Assembly: GCA_905221605.1 (NCBI GenBank)
Contig: CAJNDS010002067.1
Span: 1-22,500, forward strand
Direction of reading: 5' to 3'
Source: Symbiodinium natans
Taxonomy: Eukaryota; Sar; Dinophyceae; Suessiales; Symbiodiniaceae
Length of the DNA stretch: 22,500 nucleotides
Below the pieces are notes generated by a model. It searched no databases and had not been told where the DNA came from. It saw nothing but the letters and a program-made list of their open reading frames with translations. Positions 1 to 9,479 of this stretch are shown here, one piece after another (the first letter of the stretch is position 1; each line of letters begins with the position of its first letter). The position numbers and the translations under genes are program-made.

Positions 1-1000
1 GATTTTTTGGAGGAGGGAAGGGGGGTCTGGGGGGTAGCTGTAGCTGCGCAGGCGTTTATGCACATGCAGAACCCCTGCCTGCTGGCCAGCAGGAGATGGC
101 TTCACTTGTTCTTCTTGTCCTGGCAAGAGCAAGCGTTCATAAAAATCAGTTTGGGTCTCCAAAACTGATTTTTTTGGGCGGAGGGAGGGGTGGGGGGCTG
201 GGCAAACAAAAACCAGTTTGGATCTGCAAAACTGATTTTTTGGGGGAGGGGGGGGGGGCTTTGCGGGGGGGTTGGAGAGGGGGGGGGCCTGCCTGCTGGA
301 CAGCAGCAAGACGACTTCACTTGTTCTTCTTGCCCTGGCAAGAGGAAGCATTCACAAACATCAGTTTGGATCTCCAAAACTGATTTTGAGGCGTGGATCT
401 GCGTGCCTGGCGGCTAGCAGGAGGTGGCTTCGCTTGTTTCTTCTTGGCCTGGCAAAAGCACGCGTCACCGAGCTTTTTTGGGGGGCTGGGGGGCTCTGCA
501 GGACTTCACCCTCTTGAAAGGTCCTGTGGGCATTCACAAAAATCAGTTTGGATCTCCAAAACTGATTTTTGGGCGGGGTGGAGCTGGGGGGGGGGCTTCG
601 CCACATGTTGAACCCCTGCGTGCCTGGTGGCTACCAGGCGATGGCTTCGATGTTTCTTCTTAGGCGGGGTGGAGCTGGGCATGCTGAACCCCTGCGTGCC
701 TGGCGGCTAGCAGGAGATGGCTTCGCTTCTTTCTTCTTGGCCTGGCAAAAGCACGCGTCAGCAAGATTTTTTTGGGGGGGTTCACCCGCTTGAAAGGTCC
801 TGCGGGCATTCACAAAAATCAGTTTGGATCTCCAAAGCGGGGTGGAGCTGGGGGTACTGCGCCACACGCTGAACCCCTGCGTGCCTGCCGGCTAGCAGGA
901 GATGGCTTCGCTCGATTCTTCTTGGCCTGGCAAAAGCACGCGTCACCATTTTTTCGGGGGGCGGATGGGCTCTGCAGGACTTCACCCTCTTGAAAAGTCC
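1..1000. repeat. Degenerate tandem repeat with embedded palindromes
   Basis: About six diverged copies of a composite unit are present. Each contains a stretch like GAACCCCTGCGTGCCTGGCG (near 68, 283, 395, 606, 683 and 868), then TTCTTCTTGGCCTGGCAAAAGC, a G-rich tract, GGACTTCACCCTCTTGAAAG, and usually the palindrome AATCAGTTTGGATCTCCAAAAC. Spacing between copies varies from about 77 to 215 bp, so whole sub-blocks have been lost or duplicated. The overlapping reading frames on both strands are by-products of the repeat and are not called as genes. Confidence 0.85.
140..837. repeat. Five copies of a short palindromic element
   Basis: Near-perfect inverted repeats with arms AAAAATCAGTTT and AAACTGATTTTT around a GGATCTCC core lie at about 140-173, 207-241, 352-388 and 537-570. 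A fifth copy at 811-837 has lost its right arm. Related palindromes with AACCAGTTT arms recur at 1614-1646, 3062-3096, 6842-6873 and 9091-9475. They are therefore a dispersed family and not just part of the local tandem repeat. Confidence 0.85.
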
Positions 1001-1300
1001 TGCGGGGTCTTGCTCACATCGCCGGGCTCTGCCATGGGAGCATGCTGCTCCATGTTGTGCGCCCCGCTCTCAGCAGGAAAATGGAGGTCCAAGTCCTCCT
1101 GTTCAAAGGTGTATTACAGCGTGTTTCATGCCCGGGATACCGTGGATACATGGTCGCCATGCCCAGGTTTAGGCCGCGCCTTCACCTCGAAACTTCCTCC
1201 CCCTGGCATTGAATGAACAGGCTTGTCCTGTCAAAAGGGCGTGTATCGAGCGCATGTCTGTATGTGTGGGGATGACACTGGATTTCGATGCTTATAGGAC

Positions 1301-1396
1301 GAGTTTGGGAGTGAGAAGGTATCTTACTTACAGGGTGAGTTTAGGAGTGAGAAGGTGTCGCACTTACAAAACGGGTTAGGAGTGAGAAGGTATCGC
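1301..1396. repeat. Short minisatellite, three copies
   Basis: Three imperfect copies of a roughly 35-45 bp unit containing GAGTTTAGGAGTGAGAAGGT begin near 1301, 1336 and 1372. The unit also includes CTTACA. The stretch 1000-1500 otherwise shows no supported gene. Confidence 0.6.
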
Positions 1397-1517
1397 GTCC
1401 TCAAAGGTGTTCAAGCTCGGTGCCGGCGAGGCCTTCGCCTTCACCATCAGCTTTCGAACCTTTCCCACGTTCAGGGTCAAGGGTCTTTGGATGGGTTTGC
1501 CTTTCGGGATTAGGTTT

Positions 1518-2380
1518 CTAACAGGCCTTCCGAGGCTCGGCTTCCTTCTTGTCTGCCTGACAACTGTCAGCTTCCAAAACAAGCCTCCTCACCACCCCCC
1601 TCCCCCACTGAGAAAAAAAACAGTTTGGAGGCTGAAAACTGATTTTGCGCGCTTGGTGGCCTCTACTTGCCAGTCTTCCAGCGCGACCATCTTCTGAGAC
1701 TCCTCAAGAATGATCTGGACGTTCCCGTTCTCCAAAATCTTGCTCACTCGCCCACGTGTGCCGACGGGGTAGGCGAGGCAGGCAGGCGTTGTGCACACCC
1801 AATCTCCTCTCGTGCATTTTCTCGATGCCAGCCCACACACTTGAGCAAAACGGTGGCGATCATCTTCACTCAGCACATGGAGCAAGTGCTGAGTCACGCC
1901 TCCGGTAAACTGTCTGGTGGCAATCATGTCTCTTGGAGTGATGGTTTTTCGGTTGGCATGGCTGGCGAACTGATCATAGCCACGCAGGAGCTCGACGCAC
2001 ACACTTTCAGCAGCTACCTGCAACACGGCCAGCGCCTCGGCCGACACCTTCGGCACTTCGTGGGGAGCCTCCCCCGGCTGGCGCTCGGCATTCTTGTACC
2101 AAACCACATCCTTGACAACGTCGTTAACGAGCCGCTTAAACGGCAGCTTCTTGATCGCGAAATCCTTGCTTGCCTGCATCTGTCGAATCTCCCGCTCGGC
2201 ATTCTTGCCTTGCTTGTATCCGGAGACAACGCAGCCCTTGTACTTGCCAACGCGCTTTGGCTTCTGCGGCACGTCGTCCAAGATGAGACAGAAGACGCTG
2301 AGGGGGAAGTCTTTCGGGTCGGGCACATGGCTCGACTTCAAGGAGAAGAGAGTGCCCGAGGCGTCGAATATGGCCCAGTC
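1518..2380 (-). CDS. Divergent histone H3-fold protein with C-terminal extension (last two exons)
   Basis: The main exon is 2380-1649 (244 codons, opened by an AG|G acceptor). A likely last exon, 1556-1518, encodes ADKKEAEPRKAC and a stop after a 92-nt GC-AG intron. In the main exon, AEREIRQMQASKDF (about residues 61-74) and KKLPFKRLVNDVVKDV match the H3 alphaN and alpha1 helices (EIRRYQKS, RKLPFQRLVREIAQDF). EALAVLQVAAESVCVELL matches alpha2, and ASHANRKTITPRDMIATRQF matches the [20 protein letters not shown] segment of canonical H3. Loop 1 carries about 14 extra residues. No canonical Lys-rich H3 tail is visible. About 85 residues follow the fold, including YPVGTRGRVSKILENGNVQI, which could be a small beta-barrel. 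A role as an H3 variant or other histone-fold chromatin protein is inferred. If translation ran on without splicing, the C-terminus would read through the palindrome at 1614-1646. Confidence 0.85.
1614..1646. repeat. Palindromic element inside an intron of the H3-fold gene
   Basis: AAAACAGTTTGGAGGCTGAA followed by AACTGATTTT forms an inverted repeat of the dispersed family. On the minus strand it begins within two bases of the proposed GC donor at 1648, so it occupies the 5' end of the proposed 92-nt intron. Confidence 0.7.
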
Positions 2381-2420
2381 CTGTCTACGAGGACCCCGTC
2401 AACCCCAACCCCGTGCATGC

Positions 2421-3790
2421 CCAGCTATTGCAGATCTCCTCTGCACGCTTGCCTTCGAAAAACTGCTGGAGGAGCTGGCCCCAGTCTTCAGAGAAGGGCA
2501 AGCGAAAAGCAGGGTCCTCGTGACTAATTTGACTGCCAGTTTCCCTGAACACAGATGCAAACGAAGCTGGCCCAATCCTGGCTCAAGGGAGGCGGGAAGT
2601 CCGGCACGAGGGGCGAGTTCACATCCAAACGAGACGGAGCAGCAGCCTGCACGAGGGGTTTCGGGTTCAGGGTATGGAGACTCCGAAGCCCACCGCGCAG
2701 TACACAGACACAGCAGCCTGCGCAGACCTTGCAAAGACTCGAAGAGGAAAGTCTTCAACTTCACAGCCGCAGGCCGTGTCTAAGTCCAGGCACCGACCTT
2801 GCTTGTCAAAAAATGACATAGTCCTGGCAGATTCCAGCACGAGCACATGTACTTGTTGTTTGTGCATGGGCTCTCCTCCAACCGACGCCCATCGAAGAAG
2901 TGCAGGATATTTGCCCCGTCGAGAAAACTCACCTCCAGCTCGGGAACCTGCACTTTTCAGTTGCCTCTGGGCACACGCAATGGGCTCTCACGCAGACCCG
3001 AGAGTCCCGAGAGCGGTCCTTGCCCTGAAACGCGCGGAAAAGCAAATCCTGCACCACACGCCAAAAAACAGTTTCCAGGCCTAAAACTGGTTTTGGGTGG
3101 GCAGGGAGCGCAGTCCTCGGACGGCTCTGCCGGGTCTGCAGCCGCCTGAGCTTCCTTGCTCTTGCTGTCGGGAAACGCAAAACAGTCTGCGGGCCAACTG
3201 GTCTTCGGGCTGTCCTGCGAAAGAACTTCGGACGTGGGGCTTCGGACCTGCAAGTTTGGAGAACATGAAGACTGCGCGCGTGAGAACAAGACTTCCGGCC
3301 TCAGACTTGCGGGCAGCACGCACAGGCGACGCCATGCTCGTCTGCAGCAGGCCTGCAGGACTGCCGTCGCCGGGCCGACTTGTCTATTGCGCGGTAAAAC
3401 TTCTCAACAGACACAATGGCATGATTTTCACACGCATCAACACTTTCGCTGACATACCTCTTCTGAACACCCTTAAGGCGTAAGAAGGGTCAACCTGGCT
3501 TCCATCTACGTGCTAGAGACGTCTTCTGATGACCTTCAGGCAGAGCTTGCAAGAGCGCTTGCTGCTGCAAGTTCACTGGCAATACGTCCGCCCAAGCGTA
3601 ATGCAAACCGAGTTCGGACTGGTTGAGCTCCACCATACCTTCTCCCAAGAGCAGCTCCATCGCAGGCACTGGGATCAACATCCTCTTGCCATAAGCTTCG
3701 CCCGGAACTTGGATGAAAGGCGGAGGACGCACTGGCAGCGGCAGTGCTGCCGCGCCCTCTTCATGTTCTGCAGCGGCCTGGTCCACCAAA
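2421..3790 (-). CDS. Candidate upstream exons, product not recognised
   Basis: Three minus-strand stretches read as coding but match no family I know. The first, about 3790-3513, contains FIQVPGEAYGKRMLIPVPAM and LNQSELGLHYAWADVLPVN. The second, about 3457-3340, opens with AG|G and contains YVSESVDACENHAIVSVEK. The third, about 2577-2421, opens with AG|G and contains DPAFRLPFSEDWGQLLQQFF then EEICNSW. A GA donor near 3513 would join the first two in frame through a very short intron. A GC donor at 2420 would join the third to the H3-fold exon through an unusually short 40-nt intron, which I do not fully trust. Sequence around 2820-2960 also has coding character in two frames. These may be N-terminal exons of the H3-fold protein or a separate gene. 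Confidence 0.4.
3062..3096. repeat. Palindromic element
   Basis: The sequence AAAAAACAGTTTCCAGGCC then TAAAACTGGTTTTG is an inverted repeat of the same dispersed family. It lies between the proposed exons near 3340 and 2577, so it is probably intronic. Confidence 0.75.
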
Positions 3791-4055
3791 GCGCCTGAGA
3801 GCAGGTTTTTAGGTCGAGGGTGGAGGAGTTGGGGCGGCTGGTCCCACACGGCCTGGCATGGAACTTGATACTGCCAGAGCAGGTTCCTGTCCTGCGTCGG
3901 CCTGGTCATCCAAAGCACCTGGAGAGCAGGTTTAGGGTTTTAAGGTCGACAGTGTGGCTGGTCCCACATGGCCTGGCGTGGAACTTGGTATCGATGCCAG
4001 AGCAGGTTCATGTCCTGCGTCGGCGTGGTCCAAAGTACCTGGGGAGCAGGTTAAG
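3778..4055. repeat. Tandem duplication, about 120-127 bp unit, 2.3 copies
   Basis: The block from CCTGGTCCACCAAAGCGCCTG to the next copy is repeated starting near 3778, 3900 and 4022 (the last is partial). Copies share GAGAGCAGGTTT, GGTCCCACA.GGCCTGGC and CAGAGCAGGTTC.TGTCCTGC. On the minus strand the copies encode similar peptides such as LDHADAGHEPALA, suggesting an exonic segment was duplicated. Confidence 0.8.
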
Positions 4056-4226
4056 GCGTAGGGATCGAGCTTGGCTGCGTCCGGGTTTGGCGGCTTACGG
4101 CAGGGATACTGCTCGCAGGGGCACTGTGCAAGCTGGTAGCAACAGCAGGTGCCTGGAGAAATGGCTCCAAACAAACACGATTAGAAAAAGTCTTTTCACA
4201 AGCCTGTGCTGCCACTTGAACATATC

Positions 4227-6820
4227 TCAACACAGGGCCTGCAAGTTTGCAGACGGTTGCTTCCTCTTCCGTTTTTTTGGCGAGCGAGCATCAATGCCCT
4301 GGCAATAAGCACGACAAGCCCTATCCCAACAAGAGAAAAGCTCTGCAGGCTGCCCCGACCTCGTCATCTGACCTTTGTCCCCGTTCAACGACTTCGACTT
4401 CATCAGCTGTGGCTAGCAATCGCTTCTCACGGCGCATGCCCAAGAAACACTCAATGGCGAATTGATGCTGGCACGCACCGTGCCAGCAATTGATCCAGCA
4501 CGTACAAGAGACCCGTGGCTCCTGCGGGTCTGAGAGGAAGACAAAGCAACTGTGAGCGCTTGCCCTCTGTAAAGCTTAGGCAAGACAAAAAACGAGAGAC
4601 CGGCTGTCCTTCCCAACTCGCCATACCAGGCAATAGGTGTTGTGGAGATCACGGTAAGAGTCGAGGTCAAACCTCAACGGAGCCTGCTCGGATTCATCAG
4701 CCGGCTGAAGTATGCCATCTTTTCGCAGAATGCCTTGAAGTGACTGAACGTTTCGAGTCCTCATATGGGTGAGCATCTTCATGGCCGTGTGCGGGGGGAT
4801 CTTGAGCGGAACTTTCTGCGCCATGCAATACCACACAGTTGGACCATCAGGGCTGTCCGAGGCAGATTTCAGCTTGGAATAATATGGCGAGTTTGGCAAC
4901 CGCATTCGCCGCAAAATCGGCTTTATGCCAGCGTAGAAACATGCCTCTCCAAATGGCCGCCTAAGGACCCGCCCAGTTGACCACATCCAGTCGTCCGGGG
5001 AGGTGGGACAACCCATGGACAGGTTGTCTGGCGGGGCTCGGAGGGACACCACATTCTGGCCATGCTCCTCGTTTGCAAGCAAAGGCTCTGCCCAGGTCTC
5101 CAAGACCTCGCAAAGCGAAGTCACAACCGCGGCATGCGTGTTCAGCCTGCGCTGACCTCCGGCTGACTGACTTGATCTGGAAAACAGAGCAATATAAGCC
5201 CAGTCCAGAATACGAACATGTAGCAACCAGATATGTGGGGAACGAGCAGTCAACCTGTGAGAAATCTTGCCTCCTCCCCCCACCCCCTCCCCCAAACCCT
5301 GACATTGCAGACAAGAAGCTTCTCATCAAGCGCTTGAAGGCGCTGTTCAGAGACTCAATCGGCTGCTGCGAAGCTGGCCGACCGCGCAAACCAGAACCAG
5401 GGCCCGACCACCAGGGACCATGCCAAAAGAAAGAAGACCCGTCTTCTTGTTCCTGTCTGGGCTTTTGAGAAACGTACTGTTTCTGGTAGTATGCCAACCA
5501 CCGCGTCTCTTGCCAAACGTACTGCACCCTTTGAAGCACAGCATTGAGGATTGTGTGAAAGAAGGCACGTGTCGGCAAGAACAAAAACTCTGTAAGCAGC
5601 ACCAGCCAGGCGCCGATGTTCCTTCTCGAAAGGTGAGGAGCATCCTGCTTCTGCTTTTTGGGCCTGGCCTGCGCCCCTGCTTTCGCCTTTGCCTTCGGCT
5701 TTGCTCTCGCCTTTGCCTTGGCTTTGGGCGATTGGGACAAGCCTTCTTGGCGAAGGTGCTTTGCCGCATGTCCTTTACGATCATTGCGGATCAAGTTCTG
5801 TCTCTGGTGCCACATGTCCGGCACCTGTCGGACACGCGGAAAGATGGCAGAAACTGCCTCCCGAGATCCAGCGAAATAGTCCAGATTGATTTGGTCAGGA
5901 AACCGAATATTCCGTCTCAACAGCTCAGCCTTCAGGGCTGCAAAGCCCCTCTCATACTGATCGCGGTTCTCTCGCTTTCCACAGAGAACTACAAGGGGCC
6001 AAGTGCTGCGCCGCCACAGCCCAGCCAACTTCCTCATAACGATCAAAGCAATGATGCCGTAGCTGAAACCCATCCACTCCAAATTAAAAGTGAAGTCGCT
6101 CGTGAGGCAAAATATCTCCAGCAGGCCCGCATCATGCTGCTCCTGCAACAAGTCGAAGAAGGAGACACACAGCACCACCCAGCTGAACGCTCGTACATCC
6201 AAAAAGGAGAAGGCAATGGGACCTACATCCGGATTCATGTACTGCGAAGCAAAGCTCTCGAATTGCTCTTCACTTCGGAGGAACTCAGAAGTTGCGTCGC
6301 CAAAATTTCGGTGCCGCCACTGGAGGACACTCCGCATGGGCTTGTCCGCCACACGGTCGTGGCCAGCAGCTTTCAGCCTAACAGCCACAGCTGAGGGAGT
6401 CGGTTTCATTCCATGCATAAGAAGAAACTCTGCAGCTTCTATGACATGTTGGTGGTCTTGGACTGAAAGGGTCGGAGAAGAAGCTTTGGCACTTCGAGTC
6501 TTCGCGCGCACGTCCCCACTGTGGTCATCTGCATAAGAAACATGGAGCTTGTACGTGGTCTCTGTCTCCCACCTGCCTCTGAACCTCCAAACAAGACCAG
6601 CACCACTGTGGCAACCCTCATGGACTGCGCAATTCGCTGTTGTTTCATACTCCATGCTTGGCAGCAAGCGTGGCGTGCGAAACTGTCCCAGCTTTTCCCC
6701 TCGAACCTTCGACCAGCGACGGGCAGCCTGTCGGATGACCTCTGCGGGGGCGCCGGTGAGCTTGCAGTCCACCAGCCATTCTTCAAAAGGCGTACTCAAG
6801 AGAACGTCTGGAAAAGCTTG
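4227..6820 (-). CDS. MULE-type transposase, four exons
   Basis: Exon 1 runs from an in-frame stop near 6848 down to about 5298. It has no ATG before the first conserved sequence, so the true start may lie in an exon further upstream. Counting from 6799, it contains a CAVHEGC cluster, the core acidic residues in CLTSDFTFNL (D235) and INLDYFAGSREAVSAIFPR (D307), then MWHQRQN (H331), a KAKAKARAKPKAKAKA linker and PIESLNSAFKRL, all typical of Mutator-like element transposases. Exon 2 (about 5146-4627) includes SLCEVLETWAEPL. Exon 3 (4521-4360) holds a SWIM zinc finger, CTCWINCWHGACQH (CxC-x8-CxH). Exon 4 (4298-4227) holds a basic nuclear localisation signal, SPKKRKRKQP. Exons 2-4 join in phase through 105- and 61-nt introns with AG|G acceptors. 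The exon 1/2 junction is approximate. No frameshift breaks the core, so the gene may be active or domesticated. More C-terminal exons below 4227 are possible. Confidence 0.85.
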
Positions 6821-6841
6821 CCATGGCTGGTCAGGAGCTGC

Positions 6842-6873
6842 TAAAAACCAGTTTCACGACCTATAACTGTTTT
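6842..6873. repeat. Palindromic element at the edge of transposase exon 1
   Basis: AAAAACCAGTTTCACGACC then TATAACTGTTTTC forms an imperfect inverted repeat. On the minus strand its right arm ends CTGGTTTTTAG immediately before the open coding sequence, so it could supply the polypyrimidine tract and AG of an intron acceptor. Confidence 0.65.
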
Positions 6874-6879
6874 CTTCGG

Positions 6880-7310
6880 TCTTGCCCTTGCTGCATCTTG
6901 GACTCCCGAGACCTCCCAAGCCATTTGAACGGCTCCGACAGAAAGGAAAGATTATAGGTTGAGTGAGGGTTTCGGGTCAGGGCGCTCTCGGGCTGTACTG
7001 TTCAGAGACAACTTTCTTAAGCTTGGGCCAAGCTCGACTGCCTTCTCTGCAACTTTGCCAGGCTACGGATGGCCAGCTGCCCAAGAGCTTTGTTCTTCAC
7101 TACATTTCCACTACATTCCTTCCTCAGCGGTCGTGTGTTTTATAGGGTTTATGTTTTAGGCTATATAGGCCATGGGTTTCAGGGTCTAAAAAGGATCTCT
7201 AGGACCCTGAACTCGGACCGTCTTGCACTCTTTAGCTGGTGTTGGCTCACTCGGCTCAGCAGTTCTAAGCTTCGGGCGCCGGCACCGACTGTTTTCAAGC
7301 AAGTAAAACT
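6880..7310. other. No supported gene
   Basis: I see no domain, RNA gene or repeat family here on either strand. Open frames are short and overlap in conflicting frames. Confidence 0.5.
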
Positions 7311-7441
7311 GTTTGTCTGTCTGTTTGTCTGTCTGTCTGTCCATCAGTTCTCTGTCTCTGTCTCTGTCTCTGTCTCTGTCTCTGTCTCTGTCTCTGTCTC
7401 TGTCTCTGTCTCTGTCCCTGTCCCTGTCCCTGTCTCTGTCT
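7311..7441. repeat. CTGT and CTCTGT microsatellite
   Basis: A short CTGT/TTGT run (7311-7341) is followed by a near-perfect CTCTGT hexanucleotide array (about 7349-7440, the last units CCCTGT). It opens long artificial frames (Arg-Asp repeats on the minus strand, Leu-Ser or Val-Ser repeats on the plus strand). I treat these as by-products. Confidence 0.95.
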
Positions 7442-7664
7442 TGTATGTATATGTATATATACCTATGTATAGACAAGAAAACAACAGTCGGTGCCAACAC
7501 GTCAGGGACATGAAAGCGGAAGGCCTGCGAAAGGCTACGTGGCTATACACACGAGGCAGTACGGCAAGAAGGCTAAGCAGTCGCGGCCCATGGCCTGCAA
7601 GCTGCGTGCAGGACCCGGCAGGCCCTGCAGATAAGCACACACGGCCAGTGGCCTGCATGACGGC

Positions 7665-8485
7665 TCACCACGAGCTGACTTCACGTAGCGCCGTTTGGAA
7701 AAGCGCTGTGACGACCCGGATCTTGTCCCCGCCATCGCGGCTAGGGGATCTGCGGCGCCTCCTCCTCCTGCTCCTGGACCTGTCCCTTGGCGGGGACCTC
7801 TCCTTTTTGTTCTTCTTTTTCTTTTCCTTTCTCCTGCCCCTGGTCTCTTTCCTTTCCTCTCCTTTCAGCGGCTCCTTTTCCTTTTGCTCCTGCTCGTCAG
7901 AGGAGTCAGAGTCCTCGTGGTCTTGGTTCCCTTTCTGCTGGTCCAGCCACTCCTTTTCCAGGCGCTGCTGCTCAGCCTCAGCTAGCTCTCTCAGCTGCGG
8001 CCACGTTGCTCGGGGACGCTCTGCTTTCATACGCCATTGCAAGCAGTAGAGTCCCCGTTGGTGAGCTTGCATGCCTGCTGCGCCGCCTTCTGGCCTGCGC
8101 CAACAGATCTCGCAGAACGAGCCTTTGCCTCCACGACGCCGAAGCGGCTTTGCCGCAGCCTTGCCTTTCAGGTGCAGCTGCTTTGCCTGCTTTGGCGGAA
8201 ACGCAGGCTCGCTTGGTTTTCGGCGGTCCTTTTGGCCGTCTTCTTCTTCTTCCTCGTCGGAGTACTCGTAGGAAGAGCTCCTCACCTCCTCCCTTTCTTC
8301 CACCTCCTCCCTTTCTTTCTCCTTCTTGTCTCCTTCCTCGTGGCGTCTGCTCCTCGCCTCTTCCTCCTCCGACTCGCGGCTCCTCTGCTCGTTTTCCGTT
8401 TTCTTGCCTTCCCTTTTTTGGTCCTCCCTTTCTTCTTTTTTTCCTCCTCCTCCTCCTCCTCGTCGTCCTCCTCCTTCACCGCGAC
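7665..8485 (-). CDS. Arg/Ser/Glu-rich protein with a C2HC finger (partial gene)
   Basis: The minus-strand exon probably opens at 8485, after a CCGCAG|G acceptor. The frame continues further upstream but with a TTG in place of ATG, so the start exon is not identified. The protein has a charged region rich in Glu, Lys and Arg, an acidic stretch (YEYSDEEEEED), and a compact finger FCEICWRRPEGGAAGMQAHQ...C with spacing C-x2-C-x13-H-x5-C. A helical segment (QLRELAEAEQQRLEKEWLDQ), a second acidic stretch and a C-terminal RS-type tail (SPPRDRSRSRRRRRRRSPSR) follow. RS tails are typical of RNA-processing proteins and the finger suggests nucleic acid or protein binding, but the specific function is unknown. 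The low complexity makes the 3' limit uncertain: the stop at 7665 lies just past a possible GTGAGC donor. Confidence 0.65.
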
Positions 8486-8592
8486 CTGCGGACAAGGAAA
8501 CAGCGAGGGGCTGGTAGGGTGTGTGTGCGTGTGGGCGGGTGAAATTTTTCAAGGGTGTATTATATATACGTTTGTCCCATCCTGCCGTCTCC

Positions 8593-8738
8593 GGCGGCCC
8601 GCAGGCTCTGCCATCTTCAGGGGGGGCGGCCCGCAGGCTCTGCCAGCTCTAGAAAGGCGGCCCGCAGGCTCTGCCAGCTTCAGGGCGGCCCGCAGGCTCT
8701 GCCAGCTTCAGGGCGGCCCGCAGGCTCTGCCATTTGAG
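8593..8738. repeat. GC-rich minisatellite, five copies
   Basis: Five copies of a 28-32 bp unit, GGCGGCCCGCAGGCTCTGCC plus a variable tail (AGCTTCAG, ATCTTCAG or AGCTCTAGAAA), start near 8593, 8625, 8656, 8684 and 8712. The last two spacings are exactly 28 bp, suggesting recent slippage. Confidence 0.9.
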
Positions 8739-8759
8739 ATGGGGGGCTGTCTGTGCTTC

Positions 8760-9000
8760 TGGTTTTGTTTCTACATATGTAGTTTCGAGGGTCATAAGAC
8801 AGAATGAGCGGCGACCATGACAACTACTTTATAACTCCGTAAGACAGTTCGCATCACGAGCCTTCGCGCGGCCCAGGCATCGTGCCCATGGTGGCACAGC
8901 ACAGTAGACGAGCCAAATTGGCTGCGACAGGAACATCCCGGTGGCCCACAAGCAGTTCTCCAAAGCTGTCTTGGGCTTAGGGTTCAGGATCATGGGAGGT
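8760..9000. other. No supported gene
   Basis: Unique sequence between two minisatellites. No convincing frame, RNA gene or known motif is seen. Confidence 0.4.
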
Positions 9001-9478
9001 CGAAGCCTTCAGGCACCGAAAGTGGTTTTTAGGCCCCGAAAGTAAAAAAAAAACTGGTGTTGGACCTCGAAACTAGGGCCATTCATGAGAAGACCAGTTT
9101 TAGGCACTGAAACTGGTTTTGGGCCTCCAAACTAGCATCCTTGACCTCAGAAAACCAGTTTTAGGCACTGAAACTGGTTTTGGGCCTCCAAACTAGCATC
9201 CTTGACCTCAGAAAACGAGTTTTAGGCACTGAAACTGGTTTTGGGCCTCCAAACTAGCATCCTTGACCTCAGAAAACCAGTTTTAGGCACTGAAACTGGT
9301 TTTGGGCCTCCAAACTAGCATCCTTGACCTCAGAAAACCAGTTTTAGGCACTGAAACTGGTTTTGGGATCCTTGACCTCAGAAAACCAGTTTTAGGCACT
9401 GAAACTGGTTTTAGGATCCTTGACCTCAGAAAACCAGTTTTAGGCACTGAAACTGGTTTTGGGCCTCCAAATTTGGGC
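9000..9478. repeat. Tandem array of the ACCAGTTTTAGG palindrome
   Basis: Seven copies start at 9093, 9154, 9215, 9276, 9337, 9385 and 9433. The first four spacings are 61 bp and the next two are 48 bp, after loss of a 13-bp piece (CCTCCAAACTAGC). Each unit contains ACCAGTTTTAGGCACTGAAA then CTGGTTTTGGGCCTCC, a palindrome of the same family as at 6842. Degenerate versions lie at 9000-9080. Open frames on both strands repeat the unit and are not genes. Confidence 0.95.
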
Positions 9479-9479
9479 G

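Noticed and set aside
1667-2527. 286-codon plus-strand frame opposite the H3-fold gene
   Set aside because: The minus strand shows ordered H3 helices. The plus frame has no recognisable motif.
5420-6536. Plus-strand frames of 148-324 codons opposite the transposase
   Set aside because: The minus strand carries clear MULE motifs here. The plus-strand frames are shadows.
7069-8807. Long plus-strand frames over 7.1-8.8 kb
   Set aside because: They translate the CTCTGT microsatellite and the antisense of the RS/Glu-rich exon. Their Ser/Leu/Phe-rich products match nothing.
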